32,392 nucleotides of DNA, taken from NCBI RefSeq assembly GCF_003992135.1, contig NZ_RQVN01000019.1:1-32392 (forward strand). Direction: 5' to 3'. Positions 7,206 through 13,550 of the stretch are shown here, piece after piece. Positions within the stretch are counted from its first letter, which is position 1; every line of letters starts with the position of its first letter. The notes below the pieces were generated by a model. That model was not told where the DNA came from, did no database searches, and worked only from the letters and a program-made list of their open reading frames with translations. The position numbers and the translations under genes were made by a program. This stretch comes from Veillonella sp. VA142 (GTDB taxonomy: Bacteria > Bacillota > Negativicutes > Veillonellales > Veillonellaceae).

Positions 7206-7619
7206 ATGATGGACTCAGCACAAAATATTGTGGATCAAGTACTAGAAGAAGTACAGAATACGCCAGGTATAGGGGTGGAAAACCCTTTGGAAGTTGCCAA
7301 TCAAGCCTTACAAGAAACATTGGTTAATAGCGTAGTCCCAGAAGAATATTGGTCAGAAATTATGTCTTGGGTAGCGGAAACCGGCTTAGACTCGGTCTAC
7401 TTAGATAGCCGCGACCGTGTAGGAGCTTGGTGGGCGTCCAAAGAAGTGCGCTCCATGGGGTATACCTTGAATTTTACCAAATGCAGTAAGGTGCCAAGCG
7501 AATGGTTTCCTGAAGGGGAACATTGGAAAGAGGCGGAAGTAGAAGCCCGTTATCGTTTAGTAGTGAGCTGGGAATCTTTAGTGGAGAACGGTGCCTTAGA
7601 GAAAGTTGAATTAGAATGA
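7206..7619 (+). CDS. Unknown small acidic protein, coupled to a MATE exporter
   Basis: A 137-residue soluble protein I do not recognise. It is acidic, has no signal peptide or membrane segment, and is rich in Trp in its central part (EEYWSEIMSWVAETG, GAWWASKEVRSMGY, WFPEGEHWKEAEVEAR). The pattern suggests a small alpha/beta fold; no catalytic motif is evident. GAAAGGGG (7191-7198) lies 7 bases before ATG 7206; ATG 7209 is an alternative. The stop TGA overlaps the next start (ATGA at 7616), so it is translationally coupled to the MATE transporter and probably works with it, for example in handling or sensing its substrate. That link is inference from context only. Confidence 0.8.
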   Translation: MMDSAQNIVDQVLEEVQNTPGIGVENPLEVANQALQETLVNSVVPEEYWSEIMSWVAETGLDSVYLDSRDRVGAWWASKEVRSMGYTLNFTKCSKVPSEWFPEGEHWKEAEVEARYRLVVSWESLVENGALEKVELE

Positions 7620-8959
7620 AAGTAACAAAAAACATATCTCTATCGGTAGGGGCACTCAGTGTCCCTATCTTTATAGAATTATTTTTACTCATGTTATTGG
7701 GCAATGTGGACCAATTCATGCTCAGCCAGTATGCAGAAACGGCGGTGGCTGCCGTAGCCAATGCGAACCAGATTATCAATATTATCTTGTTTTTGCTCAT
7801 TGTCATGAGTACAGCTACCACCATTTTAATCGCTCAATATTTAGGGGCTAAGCGTCCCGATAAAATTGATGAAGTATATACGATTAGCGTTGCCTTTCAT
7901 ACGATGTTCAGTGTTATCGCGGGGGCTGTGGTCATTATCTTTCATCAAACCTTCTGCGAATGGCTTGGGGTACCGTCTGAGATTATGGAAGAAACGGCAC
8001 TCTATTTAAATATCACCGCTGCCAGTATTCCTATTACGGGTATCTATATGACCTATGTAGCGGTGTTTCGGGGGCACTCCATGCCTCGTATCACCATGTG
8101 GATAGCCCTTGTCATGAATGTGGTTCATATTATTCTGAACTACGTACTCATTTACGGTTGGGGTTCTATCCCAAGCATGGGTGTCTTAGGCGCATCTGTA
8201 TCAAGTGTGATTAGCAAAGCATTAGGGCTAGGTCTTATCATCTGGTGCCATCAATCACTGTTGACAGCTCGTCTGAAAGTAGAGTATCTGCGCCCATTCC
8301 GGTGGGAAACGTTGCGACAATTGTTGTTTATCTCTGTACCATCTGGAGGAGAAACGCTGTCTTACCAACTTTCACAGACTGTGATCATGAAAATGGTCAA
8401 CCTCATGGGGCTTGTGGTGATCACCACAAAAGTATACGTGTACATCATTGCCACTTTCTGCTATATGTACACTATTGCCTTGGCCAATGCAGCGCAGATT
8501 GTGGTGGGATTCCTCATGGGTGCCAAACGAGAAGAAGAGGTATCTCGCCGTGTGTGGCTCACAACAGCAGCAGGCGTTTCTATTGGTGTGGGGTTAAGTA
8601 CCTTTTTTTACTTTGCCTGTGAACCTGTGATGCGCCTTGTGACGGATAACCAAGAGATTATTGACTTAGCGAAATCTGTGTTGTTTGTTGAAATATTCTT
8701 GGAAATTGGTCGTGGCGCCAACATTGTGTTGGTCCAATGTCTGCAAGCAGCGGGAGATATTCGCATCCCCGTATTTGTGGGAGTTTTTGGCATGTGGATG
8801 TTCGCCGTGACCTTGTCCTATTACTTTGGTATCGTCCTTGGTTGGGGACTCGTAGGTGTGTGGATTGCTATGGCTATCGATGAGATTATACGAGGAATCA
8901 TATTTGTGTGGCGGTGGCAGTCGAACAAATGGAGAGGTCGTTCGCTCATATCGGTTTAA
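7616..8959 (+). CDS. MATE-family multidrug/metabolite exporter
   Basis: A 447-residue inner-membrane exporter with about 12 hydrophobic segments in two bundles, driven by a Na+ or H+ gradient in this family. Visible family marks: the first-helix region SVGALSVPIFIELFL, GNVDQFMLSQY, the TILIAQYLGAKR loop after helix 2, and the matching second-half loop IVVGFLMGAKREEEVSRR. The substrate cannot be told. Its start overlaps the stop of the 137-residue protein by ATGA. The last codons and the TAA lie in the left arm of a palindromic repeat (8951-9063), so the final residues (RSLISV) were probably set by insertion of that element. The large hairpin in the repeat can also serve as the transcript's end. 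Confidence 0.9.
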   Translation: MKVTKNISLSVGALSVPIFIELFLLMLLGNVDQFMLSQYAETAVAAVANANQIINIILFLLIVMSTATTILIAQYLGAKRPDKIDEVYTISVAFHTMFSVIAGAVVIIFHQTFCEWLGVPSEIMEETALYLNITAASIPITGIYMTYVAVFRGHSMPRITMWIALVMNVVHIILNYVLIYGWGSIPSMGVLGASVSSVISKALGLGLIIWCHQSLLTARLKVEYLRPFRWETLRQLLFISVPSGGETLSYQLSQTVIMKMVNLMGLVVITTKVYVYIIATFCYMYTIALANAAQIVVGFLMGAKREEEVSRRVWLTTAAGVSIGVGLSTFFYFACEPVMRLVTDNQEIIDLAKSVLFVEIFLEIGRGANIVLVQCLQAAGDIRIPVFVGVFGMWMFAVTLSYYFGIVLGWGLVGVWIAMAIDEIIRGIIFVWRWQSNKWRGRSLISV

Positions 8960-9063
8960 ATTCCTGTTTGTGGGAAGCCAGCATATGTCGCATAAAAACT
9001 GCCCTACGCGAAAGTTTTTATTACAACATATGCTGGCTTTTTGTTGTTGAGAATTTAAACCGA
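8951..9063. repeat. Nested palindromic repeat, copy 1
   Basis: Three nested pairs: an outer TCGGTTTAAATTC (8951-8963) with GAATTTAAACCGA (9051-9063); a middle AGCCAGCATATGT (8976-8988) with ACATATGCTGGCT (9026-9038); and a core AAAAACT-GCCCTACGCGAA-AGTTTTT (8994-9019). All arms are perfect. The spacers between outer and middle arms do not pair. Confidence 0.85.
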
Positions 9064-9117
9064 TCCGAGCACTATAGCGACCATGAGGGGAAAGGAATGT
9101 GATTTTGAGCCCCGTGT
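9052..9117 (+). repeat. Degenerate repeat unit A
   Basis: Starts in the right outer arm of copy 1 and shares TTTAAACC, TCCGAGC, GCGACC, TTGAGC and GTGT in the same order and spacing with unit B at 9195-9258. It overlaps the left arm of palindromic copy 2. Confidence 0.55.
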
Positions 9118-9170
9118 AGGCCCCGAAAACTGCCCTACGCGAAAGTTTTTGACGAAACACATGGGGGCTC
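9107..9170. repeat. Nested palindromic repeat, copy 2
   Basis: The same core as copy 1 (AAAACTGCCCTACGCGAAAG, then TTTTT; 9126-9150) but with different arms: GAGCCCCGTGT (9107-9117) against ACATGGGGGCTC (9159-9170), nearly perfect. No clear outer arms. Confidence 0.75.
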
Positions 9171-9194
9171 CTTTTCGTTTATCAGAAGAGGGGG

Positions 9195-9258
9195 GATTTA
9201 AACCACTCCGAGCGGGGTTGCGACCTGGGAAAGAAGAAAGTGGTTTGAGCTCTCGTGT
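9195..9258 (+). repeat. Degenerate repeat unit B
   Basis: Second copy of unit A (9052-9117), with about two thirds of bases shared by eye. It is not followed by a palindromic core and runs up to the relBE promoter. Confidence 0.5.
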
Positions 9259-9265
9259 GCTTTTC

Positions 9266-9293
9266 TTGACGGGAAGGTTGTATATGGTATACT
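9266..9293 (+). promoter_or_regulatory. Promoter of the relBE operon
   Basis: TTGACG (9266-9271), a 16-base spacer and TATACT (9288-9293), about 50 bp before the antitoxin start. Confidence 0.7.
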
Positions 9294-9297
9294 GTAA

Positions 9298-9327
9298 GTA
9301 ATGTATTACGTGTATTACGTGTATTAC
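9298..9327 (+). promoter_or_regulatory. Likely autoregulatory operator of relBE
   Basis: Three tandem GTATTAC copies at 9-bp spacing (9303-9309, 9312-9318, 9321-9327), the first inside the palindrome GTAAT-GT-ATTAC (9298-9309). They sit at the transcript start, where a ribbon-helix-helix antitoxin would bind to repress its own operon. Confidence 0.55.
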
Positions 9328-9343
9328 AAAGGGAGTGATATCT

Positions 9344-9571
9344 ATGGCGACTACTATTTCTTTACGTTTATCTGAAGATGAAAGTCAAATGATTCAAGCG
9401 TATGTTGCTGCTAATAATTTGAATCTATCTTCTTTTATTCGTAATTTAGTACTAGAAACGATTGAGGATGAATTACAAATTAATGAGGAACGTATTTTAG
9501 AGGCAAGACGAGCACTTCGCGAGGAACCAGTATATGATCATGAAGAAGTGTGGAAGGAGCTTGGTATTTGA
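9344..9571 (+). CDS. RelB-like antitoxin, ribbon-helix-helix (DUF6290-like)
   Basis: A 75-residue antitoxin. The N-terminus (TTISLRLSEDESQMIQAYV) is a ribbon-helix-helix DNA-binding fold, followed by a helix with the conserved NLNLSSFIRNLVLETIED. The acidic tail ends EEVWKELGI, typical of the part that wraps the RelE toxin. ATG 9344 is preferred over GTG 9335 because AAAGGGAG (9328-9335) lies 8 bases before it. The TGA overlaps the toxin's ATG (TGATG), so the pair is translationally coupled. It is likely to repress its own promoter through the GTATTAC repeats at 9298-9327. The operon is enclosed by palindromic repeats. Confidence 0.85.
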   Translation: MATTISLRLSEDESQMIQAYVAANNLNLSSFIRNLVLETIEDELQINEERILEARRALREEPVYDHEEVWKELGI

Positions 9572-9840
9572 TGTTTAAGGTCAAATTTTCGGAACATGCA
9601 AAAAAGCAAATGAAGAAGTTAGATCCATCTATAGCAAGGATGATTAAACATTGGATCATAAAATATTTGGTAGGATCTTTAGATCCAAGGGTTCATGGAA
9701 AAATGTTAACAGGAAATCTTTCTGGGGTATGGCGATATAGGGTAGGAGACTATCGCTTATTTGCAGAAATTAATGATAAAGAGATTACTATTTTTATAGT
9801 CGAAGTAGCTCACCGCCGTGAGGTTTATAAAAACAAGTAA
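9571..9840 (+). CDS. RelE/ParE-superfamily toxin
   Basis: An 89-residue toxin. RelE-type members cut mRNA on the ribosome; ParE-type members poison gyrase. Fold marks: the opening FKVKFSEHAKKQMKKLD, a conserved GVWRYRVGDYRLFAEI stretch with Arg55, Arg57 and Arg62, and the C-terminal HRREVYK with His81, Arg82/83 and Tyr86. The basic residues and terminal Tyr fit a RelE-like nuclease better than ParE. The start is ATG 9571, overlapping the antitoxin stop, with AAGGAG (9554-9559) inside the antitoxin's last codons. It appears full length and intact. Its transcript would end at the perfect hairpin 9908-9971. Confidence 0.85.
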   Translation: MFKVKFSEHAKKQMKKLDPSIARMIKHWIIKYLVGSLDPRVHGKMLTGNLSGVWRYRVGDYRLFAEINDKEITIFIVEVAHRREVYKNK

Positions 9841-9868
9841 CTCCCTCCCACCTATTTTCCCCCGGTCT

Positions 9869-10007
9869 GTTTCAATTTTTATATCTTCATATCAAGCGAA
9901 ATCCTTTGAGCCAACATATGTCTCCTAAAAACTTTCGCGAAGGGCAGTTTTTAGGAGACATATGTTGGCTCTTAAATGCACAAGATAGAAAATATAAAAA
10001 TTGAAAC
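9869..10007. repeat. Nested palindromic repeat, copy 3 (reverse orientation)
   Basis: Outer arms GTTTCAATTTTTATAT (9869-9884) and ATATAAAAATTGAAAC (9992-10007) match perfectly. Inside is a perfect 26-bp stem (9908-9933 with 9946-9971; it starts GAGCCAACATATGTCTCC), closed by the loop TTCGCGAAGGGC. The core is the reverse complement of that in copies 1 and 2, with one change. It can serve as relE's terminator, and its right outer arm carries the -35 of the next promoter. Confidence 0.85.
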
Positions 10008-10029
10008 TGAACGAAAAATACTTTATAAT
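10001..10029 (+). promoter_or_regulatory. Promoter of the cobT pair
   Basis: TTGAAA (10001-10006), a 17-base spacer and TATAAT (10024-10029). The -35 lies inside the right arm of palindromic copy 3. I see no cobalamin riboswitch in the ~70-base leader. Confidence 0.7.
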
Positions 10030-10100
10030 GGAATCAACTTGGCATAGTCTAGGGCTATGCTTTTTATATTCTTATGATGGCATGTCACATAGGAGGATGT

Positions 10101-11147
10101 ATGAGTTTATATGAAAGTACGTTGGCGCGGATTGTGCCACGAAATAAAGAGATTGAACAAGCGATTGGGGAACAATGGAGTAAGGGAACTCCCTATGGTT
10201 CGTATGGTAAGTTAGCGACGATAGTAGAGCATTATGCGGCAGCGACGAATCAACCAAACCCGACGGCTCCAAAGCCTTGTATGATCATTGCCTGTGGTGA
10301 CCATGGTGTAGCGAAAATAGGTGTTAGTGCATACCCACAAGAAGTGACCATACATATGACGACGAACTATTTGATTCCTAAGGGAGCGGCAGCGAATGCG
10401 TTGTCTAATTATTGTGGAGCGCAAATTGAAGTCATTGATGTAGGCGTGGCTGGCGACTTATCAGCGGTACCAGGTCTACACCATTGTAAAGTGATGTCGC
10501 ATGGTACAAATAATATGTTAGAGGAACCCGCTATGCCTCTTGATAAAGCAATCGAAGCTGTGGAAGTAGGCATTGCTTTCGTAGAAGAAAAGGTGAAAGA
10601 GGGATTTAACACATTTTTAATCGGTGAAATGGGGATTGGGAACACCACATCTAGTGCAGTCATTACAGCGAAGTTCTCAGGACTTTCAGCAGAGGAAGCA
10701 ACGGGACGAGGTACCAATATTTCCGATGAACGATTGAAGGTGAAACAAAAGGTAGTGCATGATGCATTGGTAAAATATGAACATATCCCTAACACAGATG
10801 GATTAGGCATTTTATCCGCCGTAGGGGGATTGGAGTTTGCTTGTTTAGTAGGTGTTATCTTAGGAGCCGCAGCGAATCATGCGTTGGTGGTTATTGATGG
10901 GTTTAACACGACAGCTTGCGCTCTGATTGCACACGCTATGAATCCACATACTATGGATTACGTGATGGCATCTCATTTATCTGCGGAAAAAGCTCACAAA
11001 GATGCGTTGAAAACGTTAGGCTTAGAGGCCTTTGTGGATCTTGGATTCTGCTTGGGAGAAGCTACGGGTGGCTCCATGCAGATGCAAATGCTAAATTTAG
11101 CAGTAGAAATGTTCCACGAAGTTGCAGGAGGTGAACACCATGCGTAA
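10101..11147 (+). CDS. cobT: CobT-family phosphoribosyltransferase (nicotinate-nucleotide:base; ArsA-like subunit)
   Basis: CobT joins the ribose phosphate of nicotinate mononucleotide to the lower base of cobamides, giving alpha-ribotides for nucleotide-loop assembly. The 348-residue protein keeps the family motifs: ACGDHGV (64-70), the phosphate-binding GEMGIGNTTSS (175-185) and LGEATGGS (318-325), whose Glu320 matches the catalytic Glu317 of Salmonella CobT. AGGAGG (10091-10096) precedes ATG 10101; an in-frame ATG at 10074 has no ribosome site. It overlaps a second, divergent CobT homologue. This pairing is the signature of ArsAB, the Sporomusa ovata enzyme that also attaches phenol and p-cresol. 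I infer this is the ArsA-like, catalytically complete subunit. It is unrelated to arsenic resistance despite the name. Confidence 0.9.
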   Translation: MSLYESTLARIVPRNKEIEQAIGEQWSKGTPYGSYGKLATIVEHYAAATNQPNPTAPKPCMIIACGDHGVAKIGVSAYPQEVTIHMTTNYLIPKGAAANALSNYCGAQIEVIDVGVAGDLSAVPGLHHCKVMSHGTNNMLEEPAMPLDKAIEAVEVGIAFVEEKVKEGFNTFLIGEMGIGNTTSSAVITAKFSGLSAEEATGRGTNISDERLKVKQKVVHDALVKYEHIPNTDGLGILSAVGGLEFACLVGVILGAAANHALVVIDGFNTTACALIAHAMNPHTMDYVMASHLSAEKAHKDALKTLGLEAFVDLGFCLGEATGGSMQMQMLNLAVEMFHEVAGGEHHA

Positions 11148-12204
11148 TTTTGTTATCGAACCATTGTACAAACCATCCATGGAAGAATGCCGTTTGCGCA
11201 TTGATAACCTTACAAAACCATTGTATTCTTTGGCACGTTTAGAAAAAATTACAGAGCGTATCGCAGGAATTTTGAAAGATGAAAAACCAAACCATCTTCG
11301 TCATGCGGTAGTCATCGTAGGTGCCGATATCGCAGTAGATGGTCCACAAAATCAAACGCACGGAGTGGAAAGTTTGAAAGCCATGGAGCGATTAGCTTCT
11401 GGTCATTCAGCGACACATGGGGCGGCTAAGAAAATTGACGCAGATGTATTCTTGGTGGACGCAGGATTAGAACTTGAGACAAGTCATATCAAAGGTGTAC
11501 GACAACACAAATTGGCAACAGGGTCTAAGTTTTTCCGCATGCATGCAGCCTTGACACCTGATATCGTAGAACAAGGATTAGAAGTAGGTTTTTCCTTAGC
11601 AGATGAATTGAGTGAAAAGGGGTACCAAACGATAGCCATCGGTACTGTCGGTGAAAGAAGTTTACTTTCAGCATTAGCTGTGACTGCAGCGATTACTGGA
11701 TATCCTATGGCAGAGTTATTGACAGAGAACAATTGTACTTTGAGTATTCAAGAAAAGGCAAAACAATTGACGGCAAGCTTAGCAGAACACCAATTGCCTA
11801 GCCAAGATGGTATCCATGTGTTGGCCACAGTAGGCTCTCCGGATGTGGTGGTCTTAACAGGACTTATCCTAGGGGCGGCAAGCCATCGTATGGCGGTGGT
11901 TTTCGATACAGCAGAAACAGGGGCGGCTGTACTGGCTGCGAAATGCATCGATGAAGCGGTTATGGATTACGTGTTCCCATCTGTCCATATGGGAGAACCA
12001 GTGCAAAAAGCACAAATGAAATACTTGGGCATTCAGCCACATTTGTTCTACGGTTTTGAAATGGACGAGGCATTAGGTTCCATCATGGGATTGTCTGTTC
12101 TTGATGCGGGTATGCACATGTTAAATGATATGAAAACATTTGGTGAAGCTGACGTAAATGTAGCCGTCGATGGACCAGGATCTGAACGCCAAGACGGACG
12201 GTAA
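11140..12204 (+). CDS. Divergent CobT-family protein (ArsB-like subunit)
   Basis: A 354-residue homologue of the preceding CobT, recognisable from GIHVLATVGSPDVVVLTGLILGA and the C-terminal MDEALGS region (308-314). Canonical motifs are degenerate: where CobT has GEMGIGNTT, this has AIGTVGERSLLS; where CobT has CGDHGV, it has VGADIAVDGP. A Glu (310) remains at the catalytic position. This fits a partner subunit that shapes the base pocket, as in the ArsAB heterodimer, rather than a stand-alone enzyme. Start at ATG 11140: GCAGGAGGTG (11125-11132) lies 7 bases before it and the gene overlaps the CobT stop by 8 bases, so equal amounts are likely made. An upstream in-frame ATG at 11122 lies inside cobT and lacks a ribosome site. 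Confidence 0.85.
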   Translation: MRNFVIEPLYKPSMEECRLRIDNLTKPLYSLARLEKITERIAGILKDEKPNHLRHAVVIVGADIAVDGPQNQTHGVESLKAMERLASGHSATHGAAKKIDADVFLVDAGLELETSHIKGVRQHKLATGSKFFRMHAALTPDIVEQGLEVGFSLADELSEKGYQTIAIGTVGERSLLSALAVTAAITGYPMAELLTENNCTLSIQEKAKQLTASLAEHQLPSQDGIHVLATVGSPDVVVLTGLILGAASHRMAVVFDTAETGAAVLAAKCIDEAVMDYVFPSVHMGEPVQKAQMKYLGIQPHLFYGFEMDEALGSIMGLSVLDAGMHMLNDMKTFGEADVNVAVDGPGSERQDGR

Positions 12205-12220
12205 TAGTTACTAATTGTGT

Positions 12221-12228
12221 GGTATAAT
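12221..12228 (+). promoter_or_regulatory. Extended -10 promoter of the MNT gene
   Basis: TGGTATAAT carries TATAAT at 12223-12228, with the TG of an extended -10 ahead of it. No good -35 is visible. The transcript would have a very short leader before ATG 12249. Confidence 0.5.
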
Positions 12229-12248
12229 GTAGAAAAGGAGGCAGTAGT

Positions 12249-12572
12249 ATGAAAACATTTGATGAGATTCGTAACTTAATTGCTCCAGTTCTAGAGCTAT
12301 ATCACGTGAAATCAGCCTATCTATTTGGCTCTTATGCTCGTGGTGAAGCTACAGAAACTAGTGATATAGATTTGTTTGTAGTTTTTGATAACGATGGTAT
12401 TAGTTTGTTTGAAGTAGGCGGTCTTTTGGAAACTTTAAAAGAAGTATTACAAATGGATGTAGATTTGCTTACTGATGGAAATAAATTGACTAAACGATTT
12501 CAAGAAAATTTATATAGAGATATGATTCATATATATGGTGATATCTATGAAGAACAAAGATATATTGGTTGA
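12249..12572 (+). CDS. Minimal nucleotidyltransferase (MntA-type antitoxin)
   Basis: A 107-residue MNT-domain protein. The catalytic signature GSYARGEATETSDIDLF (27-43) matches GSx10DxD with Asp39 and Asp41, and VDLLT (71-75) supplies the third acidic position. MntA antitoxins add AMP to a Tyr of the HEPN toxin HepT and so disarm it. AAGGAGG (12235-12241) is 7 bases before ATG 12249. The HEPN partner follows and overlaps by 26 bases but is truncated, so this antitoxin appears to be left without a working toxin. Intact length and motifs suggest it is still a functional enzyme. Confidence 0.85.
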   Translation: MKTFDEIRNLIAPVLELYHVKSAYLFGSYARGEATETSDIDLFVVFDNDGISLFEVGGLLETLKEVLQMDVDLLTDGNKLTKRFQENLYRDMIHIYGDIYEEQRYIG

Positions 12573-12729
12573 TGTATTGGAATTAATAGATAGGTTAGAT
12601 GCGTCTGTTAAGCTATATAAAATTCGAGATAAGGAAGACTTTTTGTGTAGAGATGAACTAGAACAGGACGGATTGGCTTATAAAATTCAAGCAATTGCTG
12701 GACATATTGACCAAGGAATATGGTTTTGA
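12547..12729 (+). pseudogene. Truncated HEPN-domain toxin (HepT-like)
   Basis: A 60-residue frame from ATG 12547 that starts like a HepT protein (DILVDVLELIDRLDASVKLY, then AYKIQAIAGHIDQG) but stops at TGA 12727-12729. Family members are usually about 110-140 residues and carry a C-terminal Rx4-6H motif that forms the RNase site; neither that half nor the motif is present. I found no continuation in the other frames downstream, so this looks like a 3' deletion, not a simple frameshift. It overlaps the MNT gene by 26 bases in the normal operon order. It could still be translated but should lack nuclease activity. Confidence 0.65.
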
Positions 12730-12755
12730 AAGTGAAATATTTTAAAAAATAGATA

Positions 12756-12800
12756 AGGTTGTAGTGAAATATACGGACTATATTTTGCTACAACTTTTTT
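12756..12800 (+). terminator. Rho-independent terminator after MNT/HEPN
   Basis: GTTGTAG (12758-12764) pairs with CTACAAC (12788-12794), with AAATATA/TATATTT inside, and six T follow. Confidence 0.8.
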
Positions 12801-12926
12801 ACTGATTATAGATAGGAATTTTTGTATTTAAAATAAGTGAGAACACTATCTTGAATGGGCGTTCCTTCGTATTGTGATGAGAAAGTGTCACAGGTTGTTC
12901 CTAGATAAAAATATTAAAAAATTTTG

Positions 12927-12956
12927 TTGACAACTATCCGAAAATTTTGGTATTAT
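12927..12956 (+). promoter_or_regulatory. Promoter of the tRNA operon
   Basis: A consensus TTGACA (12927-12932), an 18-base spacer and TATTAT (12951-12956), about 40 bp before the first tRNA. Confidence 0.75.
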
Positions 12957-12998
12957 AAGTAGGCAGTCGCAAGAAAGAAAAACATGGATTGCATATAT

Positions 12999-13073
12999 GC
13001 GGAAATAGCTCAGCGGTAGAGCACCGCCTTGCCAAGGCGGGGGTCGCGAGTTCGAATCTCGTTTTCCGCTCCA
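12999..13073 (+). tRNA. tRNA-Gly (GCC)
   Basis: A full cloverleaf: acceptor GCGGAAA pairs with TTTCCGC, anticodon loop CTTGCCAA gives GCC, and the T arm is GTTCGAATC. The CCA end is encoded. First of five tRNAs. Confidence 0.95.
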
Positions 13074-13083
13074 GTTTGTTCAT

Positions 13084-13159
13084 TCCTCGATAGCTCAGCA
13101 GGTAGAGCAATCGGCTGTTAACCGATCGGTCGTAGGTTCGAGTCCTACTCGAGGAGCCA
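13084..13159 (+). tRNA. tRNA-Asn (GTT)
   Basis: Acceptor TCCTCGA pairs with TCGAGGA; anticodon stem ATCGG/CCGAT with loop CTGTTAA gives GTT. The T arm GTTCGAGTC is present and CCA is encoded. Confidence 0.95.
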
Positions 13160-13186
13160 ACTTACTTTCGGTTAGTACACTATCAT

Positions 13187-13262
13187 GACCCACTAGCTCA
13201 GTTGGCAGAGCACCTGACTTTTAATCAGGGTGTCCCGCGTTCGAGTCGCGGGTGGGTCACCA
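13187..13262 (+). tRNA. tRNA-Lys (TTT)
   Basis: Acceptor GACCCAC pairs with GTGGGTC; anticodon stem CCTGA/TCAGG with loop CTTTTAA gives TTT. CCA is encoded. Confidence 0.95.
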
Positions 13263-13272
13263 CTTACAACAT

Positions 13273-13347
13273 GGCCCGTTGGTCAAGCGGTTAAGACACC
13301 GCCCTTTCACGGCGGTATCGGGGGTTCGATTCCCCCACGGGTCACCA
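13273..13347 (+). tRNA. tRNA-Glu (TTC)
   Basis: Acceptor GGCCCGT pairs with ACGGGTC (one G-U pair); anticodon stem CCGCC/GGCGG with loop CTTTCAC gives TTC. CCA is encoded. Confidence 0.95.
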
Positions 13348-13350
13348 TAT

Positions 13351-13426
<76 letters not shown>

Positions 13427-13431
13427 CACTA

Positions 13432-13459
13432 GGAACTATCTTCGGATAGTTCCTTTTTT
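13432..13459 (+). terminator. Terminator of the tRNA operon
   Basis: GGAACTATC pairs with GATAGTTCC around a TTCG tetraloop and is followed by six T. Confidence 0.92.
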
Positions 13460-13481
13460 GCTAAAGAATGAGTTAGAACAC

Positions 13482-13510
13482 TTTCAAATCTCAACATAAA
13501 TAGGTATAAT
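13482..13510 (+). promoter_or_regulatory. Promoter of the 13551 gene
   Basis: TATAAT (13505-13510) with a poor -35, TTTCAA (13482-13487), 17 bases upstream. Confidence 0.45.
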
Positions 13511-13550
13511 AAGAGAAATAGACTTACATTTATGAATTGGAGGATTTCCC

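Noticed and set aside
7097-7327. Open frame before and over the 137-residue gene
   Set aside because: No ribosome site, and it overlaps the better supported gene, which is coupled to the MATE exporter.
8856-9301. Several short open frames over the end of the MATE gene and the repeats
   Set aside because: They translate the palindromic repeats and have no plausible ribosome site or family match.
10030-10100. Cobalamin riboswitch ahead of cobT
   Set aside because: The leader is only about 65 bases and lacks the B12-box and the needed folded size.
10101-12204. Arsenic resistance genes
   Set aside because: The ArsA/ArsB label here means the alpha-ribotide-forming enzyme; both proteins are CobT homologues with no arsenical ATPase or pump features.
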